Assembly (NCBI GenBank): GCA_964539975.1
Contig: CAZIKK010000011.1
Coordinates: 1 to 64,000, forward strand
Source: 38-11 sp964539975
GTDB taxonomy: Bacteria > Bacillota > Clostridia > Tissierellales > Dethiosulfatibacteraceae
DNA length: 64,000 bases
Direction: 5' to 3'
The notes under the pieces are model-generated. The model ran no database searches. It had not been told where the DNA came from and was given only the letters and a program-made list of their open reading frames with translations. Shown piece by piece: positions 61,159 to 64,000 of this stretch; position 1 is the stretch's first letter, and each line of letters opens with the position of its first letter. Both the position numbers and the translations under genes were made by a program.

Positions 61159-62067
61159 ATGAACACGGGTTATAATGAGTTAAAACAAACACTAAAAGGA
61201 CAAGTGGCGTTGGATTTTCCTATTAAAGACAACACCTATTTCAAAATCGGGGGAATGGTAGACGCTTTTGTTGAACCAATAGACGAAACATCTTTGAAAA
61301 TAGCTTTAAAACTAATTAAAGATTATGATTTGCCTTTTTATGTCATCGGAAATGGAAGCAACCTATTGTTTTCAGACAACGGCTACAAAGGGGTTATTAT
61401 CAAGATTGGACATGCTTTCAATGGGATAGAGATAACCGACGAAACTATAAAGGTAGGTGCAGGGACGCTGCTATCTCAAACAGCCAAGGCCGCAGCGGAT
61501 AAAGACCTCACTGGACTAGAGTTTGCCAGTGGCATTCCCGGTTACATGGGAGGAGCGATTGCCATGAATGCAGGAGCATATGGTGGTGAAATGGTGAATG
61601 TGGTGGACTCAGTAAAATGTATGGATTATGATGGCAATAGTTATATTTTCACTAAAGAGGAAATGGGTTTTCAATATAGATCCAGCCGTATTTTTAAAGA
61701 GGGTCTGATTGTTTTATCAACCACACTTAAATTATCAAAAGGAAATAAGGCAGAGATTTATGCAACCATGCGGGATCTTAATGAAAGAAGAAGCAGCAAA
61801 CAACCGTTGGAAAAACCAAGTGCAGGTAGTACTTTCAAGCGACCGGCACAGGGATATGCAGCAAAATTGATTGAAGATACTGGACTGAAAGGTTTGCGTT
61901 ATCGTGGTGCTATGATTTCTGATAAGCATTGTGGATTTGTCGTCAATGAGGATCATGCGACAGCATCAGATGTGTTATCGTTGATGAGAATTATTCGAGA
62001 AACGGTATACAATCAACATGGCGTTTTATTGGAACCAGAAGTTCGAATTATTGGAGAAGATTTCTAG
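61159..62067 (+). CDS. murB: UDP-N-acetylenolpyruvoylglucosamine reductase MurB
   Basis: MurB makes UDP-N-acetylmuramate for peptidoglycan. The 302-residue flavoprotein has NTYFKIGGMVDAFVEP, FYVIGNGSNLLFSD, EFASGIPGYMGGAIAMNAG, GFQYRSSRIF, and EKPSAGSTFKRP, with GLRYRGAMISDKHCGFVVN, all family motifs including the catalytic Ser and Glu regions. It is the type IIb short form. PHP and rapZ genes follow closely. Confidence 0.96.
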   Translation: MNTGYNELKQTLKGQVALDFPIKDNTYFKIGGMVDAFVEPIDETSLKIALKLIKDYDLPFYVIGNGSNLLFSDNGYKGVIIKIGHAFNGIEITDETIKVGAGTLLSQTAKAAADKDLTGLEFASGIPGYMGGAIAMNAGAYGGEMVNVVDSVKCMDYDGNSYIFTKEEMGFQYRSSRIFKEGLIVLSTTLKLSKGNKAEIYATMRDLNERRSSKQPLEKPSAGSTFKRPAQGYAAKLIEDTGLKGLRYRGAMISDKHCGFVVNEDHATASDVLSLMRIIRETVYNQHGVLLEPEVRIIGEDF

Positions 62068-62075
62068 GAGAGTCT

Positions 62076-62816
62076 ATGAAGCTAATAAGAGATTATCATG
62101 TTCACTCCAAGTATTCAAAAAATGGCCACTGTAAAAACGAGATCGAGCTGATCGTTCAAAAAGGCATAGAAAAAGGACTGAAGGAAATCGCCATATCTGA
62201 TCATGGCCTCCAGCACTTTTTGTATGGAACAAATGAGATCCATTTGAAAGAGGCAAGAGAAGAAATTGATAGGCTACAACCCAAATACCCAGAGATAACG
62301 ATTAAGCTTGGAATAGAAGCCAATTTAATTGGATTTGACGGAGAAACAGATATTACTGAAAAAGTGGTGGAGCTTTGTGACGTTATTCAGATGGGGATTC
62401 ATTTTGGTGTTTGGTTCCGGCCTATGCAAGATGCGTTTAAATTCTTTATTCTGAATTTTTTGGGACGTTGGTTTAAACCATTAAGAGATCACATGATCGC
62501 TAAGAATACTCAAGCGATGATCAGAGCGATGGAGCGGTATCCAATAGATATCATCACGCATCCTGGAGATAAAATTCCAGTGGATGTCGCAATGCTAGCG
62601 CAAAAAGCAGAAGAAACGCGCACTTTGTTGGAAATAAATAATGGTCATGGACATTTGACAAGAGAGGAGATTCAAGCGGCCGAACCATTTGGTGTCGGTT
62701 TCATTATTGGATCAGATGCTCATACTTATGATGAAATAGGAGAGTATAAGAGGGCTTTGGAAAGGATAAATGATGCAGGTCTGGACTTGAGTCGAGTAGT
62801 GAACTTGGAGGGTTAA
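62076..62816 (+). CDS. PHP-domain phosphoesterase-like protein
   Basis: The 246-residue protein begins RDYHVHSKYSKNGHC, the HxH metal motif, and continues AISDHGLQHF, ITHPGDKIPVD and IGSDAHTYDEIG: the classic PHP trinuclear-metal site. PHP proteins hydrolyse phosphoesters such as histidinol phosphate or oligoribonucleotides; the substrate here is unknown. It sits between murB and rapZ, as in many Clostridia, with its TAA directly touching the rapZ start. Confidence 0.88.
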   Translation: MKLIRDYHVHSKYSKNGHCKNEIELIVQKGIEKGLKEIAISDHGLQHFLYGTNEIHLKEAREEIDRLQPKYPEITIKLGIEANLIGFDGETDITEKVVELCDVIQMGIHFGVWFRPMQDAFKFFILNFLGRWFKPLRDHMIAKNTQAMIRAMERYPIDIITHPGDKIPVDVAMLAQKAEETRTLLEINNGHGHLTREEIQAAEPFGVGFIIGSDAHTYDEIGEYKRALERINDAGLDLSRVVNLEG

Positions 62817-63671
62817 ATGAAATTTGTAATCATTACCGGGATGTCTGGAGCTGGAAAGAGTCAGGCGGTCAAGGCGTTTGAAGATATCAATTATTACTGT
62901 ATGGACAACTTGCCACCTTCGTTGTTGCCTGCTTTTGCCAAACTTTATCGCGAGTCGACGAAAACCATTACCGATGTAGCCATTGTGGTGGACATTAGAG
63001 GTGGGGTCTTTTTTGATGACTTATTTGAAAGCTTGGATGTCTTGAAAAAAGAAGGAATAAATTATGAAATCATTTTTTTGGATGCGACCGAAGAAGCATT
63101 GATCAAGCGTTTTAAAGAACACAGAAGACCGCATCCAGCAGATCCCTTGGGACGTCTAACAGAGGCCATCAATAAAGAAAGAATGATGTTAGAGGAAGTT
63201 AAGAAGAGGTCTAATTATATTATTGATACATCCAGCTTAACCAATGCCATGCTTAAAGAAGAGATTAATGAAATATTTTTGAAAGGACATCCTCAAAAGA
63301 ACATTACTATTTCGGTAGTGTCCTTTGGATTTAAAGCGGGCATACCCATTGATTGCGATTTAGTTTTTGATGTGCGATTTTTGCCAAACCCACATTATAT
63401 TGATAGCATGAGAGAAATGAATGGCAATGATTTGGAAGTTCAAAAATTCGTCATGAGTCATGAGCAAAGCCAAGTTTTTTTGGAAAAGCTTGAAGACATG
63501 TTAAGATTCTTGTTGCCCTACTATCAGAAGGAAGGAAAAACACAACTGGTTATTGGGATTGGGTGCACAGGAGGCAAACACCGCTCAGTGACCATCTCGA
63601 ATTTATTGGCCGAAAGCATAGAGAAAGACAATTATCGAACAATTATTACCCATAGAGATATACTGAGATAG
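62817..63671 (+). CDS. rapZ: nucleotide-binding protein RapZ/YvcJ
   Basis: The 284-residue protein has the P-loop GMSGAGKSQAVKAFED near the start, YYCMDNLPPSLLP, RRPHPADPLG and GIGCTGGKHRSVTISNLLAE, the RapZ/YvcJ signature. In Bacillus YvcJ is a GTP/ATP-binding protein linked to competence; in Escherichia coli RapZ guides RNase E to small RNAs. The usual next genes, yvcK and whiA, are replaced here by a transporter. Confidence 0.95.
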   Translation: MKFVIITGMSGAGKSQAVKAFEDINYYCMDNLPPSLLPAFAKLYRESTKTITDVAIVVDIRGGVFFDDLFESLDVLKKEGINYEIIFLDATEEALIKRFKEHRRPHPADPLGRLTEAINKERMMLEEVKKRSNYIIDTSSLTNAMLKEEINEIFLKGHPQKNITISVVSFGFKAGIPIDCDLVFDVRFLPNPHYIDSMREMNGNDLEVQKFVMSHEQSQVFLEKLEDMLRFLLPYYQKEGKTQLVIGIGCTGGKHRSVTISNLLAESIEKDNYRTIITHRDILR

Positions 63672-63681
63672 AAGAGGTATC

Positions 63682-64000
63682 ATGGAAAAGAGACAGAATA
63701 TTCCGAATGACTTGATTAATGGAAACATTTCTTCGGCCTTGTTCAGACTAGCCTTACCTGTGATGGGAACATCGTTTATCCAAATGGCTTACAACATGAT
63801 TGACACCATATGGATTGGTCGTTTGGGGAGCAACGAGGTAGCGGCGGTAGGAACGGGCGGTTTTTATATGTGGCTGGCTTTTGGATTCATTGTGCTAGCA
63901 AAAATCGGAGCACAAGTTAATGTGGCTCAAAGCTTAGGAAGAAGAGACCTGCCAGCAGCTTCAAGGTTCAGTGCGGCTGGTTTGCAAAGCGCCATTCTAA
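63682..64000 (+). CDS. MATE-family multidrug/Na+ antiporter (partial)
   Basis: The first 106 residues of an open frame that runs off the window. The N-terminal LINGNISSALFRLALPVMGT and AYNMIDTIWIGRLGSNEVAAVG are MATE family patterns, with hydrophobic segments following. GAAGAGGT precedes the ATG. Drug or metabolite export is expected; substrate unknown. Confidence 0.85.
   Translation, partial: MEKRQNIPNDLINGNISSALFRLALPVMGTSFIQMAYNMIDTIWIGRLGSNEVAAVGTGGFYMWLAFGFIVLAKIGAQVNVAQSLGRRDLPAASRFSAAGLQSAIL

Noticed and set aside
1..64000. Mobile elements, prophage genes, CRISPR arrays, toxin-antitoxin pairs
   Set aside because: No transposase, integrase, regular repeat-spacer pattern or recognisable toxin-antitoxin operon was seen; the long direct repeat is accounted for by the flagellin pair.

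Overview
The window comes from an AT-rich, motile, anaerobic Gram-positive bacterium, most likely a member of the Clostridia. The evidence is the FliW/CsrA pair, a Clostridium-style flagellar cluster headed by a cyclic-di-GMP riboswitch, strong AGGAGG-type ribosome sites with some GTG/TTG starts, indolepyruvate:ferredoxin oxidoreductase, and the trmB, rsmI, folD, murB and rapZ genes. I found no rRNA, tRNA, CRISPR array, insertion sequence or phage gene.

Bases 1-5840 hold the end of a chemoreceptor, cheR, cheB, a CheY-like regulator, a PAS/GAF hybrid kinase and a degenerate-GGDEF/HD-GYP protein. A minus-strand unit follows (9571 down to 5833): fliR, flhB, a small membrane protein and an ATP-grasp ligase. 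From 9963 to 36031 runs the main flagellar locus: rod and hook genes, MS ring and switch, motAB, the export gate, sigma-28, flgM, filament caps and junctions, fliW-csrA, flaG-fliD-fliS and two flagellins. Control signs are layered: a c-di-GMP-I riboswitch before flgB; sigma-28 promoters just after the sigma gene, after csrA and before the first flagellin; and an identical-loop AAGGAT hairpin before both flagellins that looks like a CsrA site. fliH, fliI, fliJ, fliM, flhF and flhG are absent from their usual places.

Bases 36168-41141 hold a metallo-beta-lactamase-fold hydrolase, an M18 aminopeptidase, a DUF4332-like protein and cobU-cobS-cobO. The most unusual part is the minus-strand operon from 48323 to 41157: a 1620-residue protein joining an HD domain, a long helical region, a NadD-like nucleotidyltransferase, a possible GNAT region and a phosphoribosyltransferase-like domain, followed with overlaps by an LDH/MDH-like dehydrogenase and a cysteine-rich tandem flavodoxin-like protein. 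A divergent GntR/UTRA regulator faces it across a promoter region with an inverted repeat. This is the best candidate for an undescribed system.

Bases 49247-64000 are mostly housekeeping: iorAB, an opine-dehydrogenase-family protein, a UPF0316 membrane protein, trmB, a 46-residue membrane protein with its own promoter and terminator, aroF-pheA, prsW, a TrmN6-like methyltransferase, rsmI, folD, glpK, murB, a PHP protein, rapZ and the start of a MATE transporter. All calls rest on reading motifs and context by eye; no database search was run.
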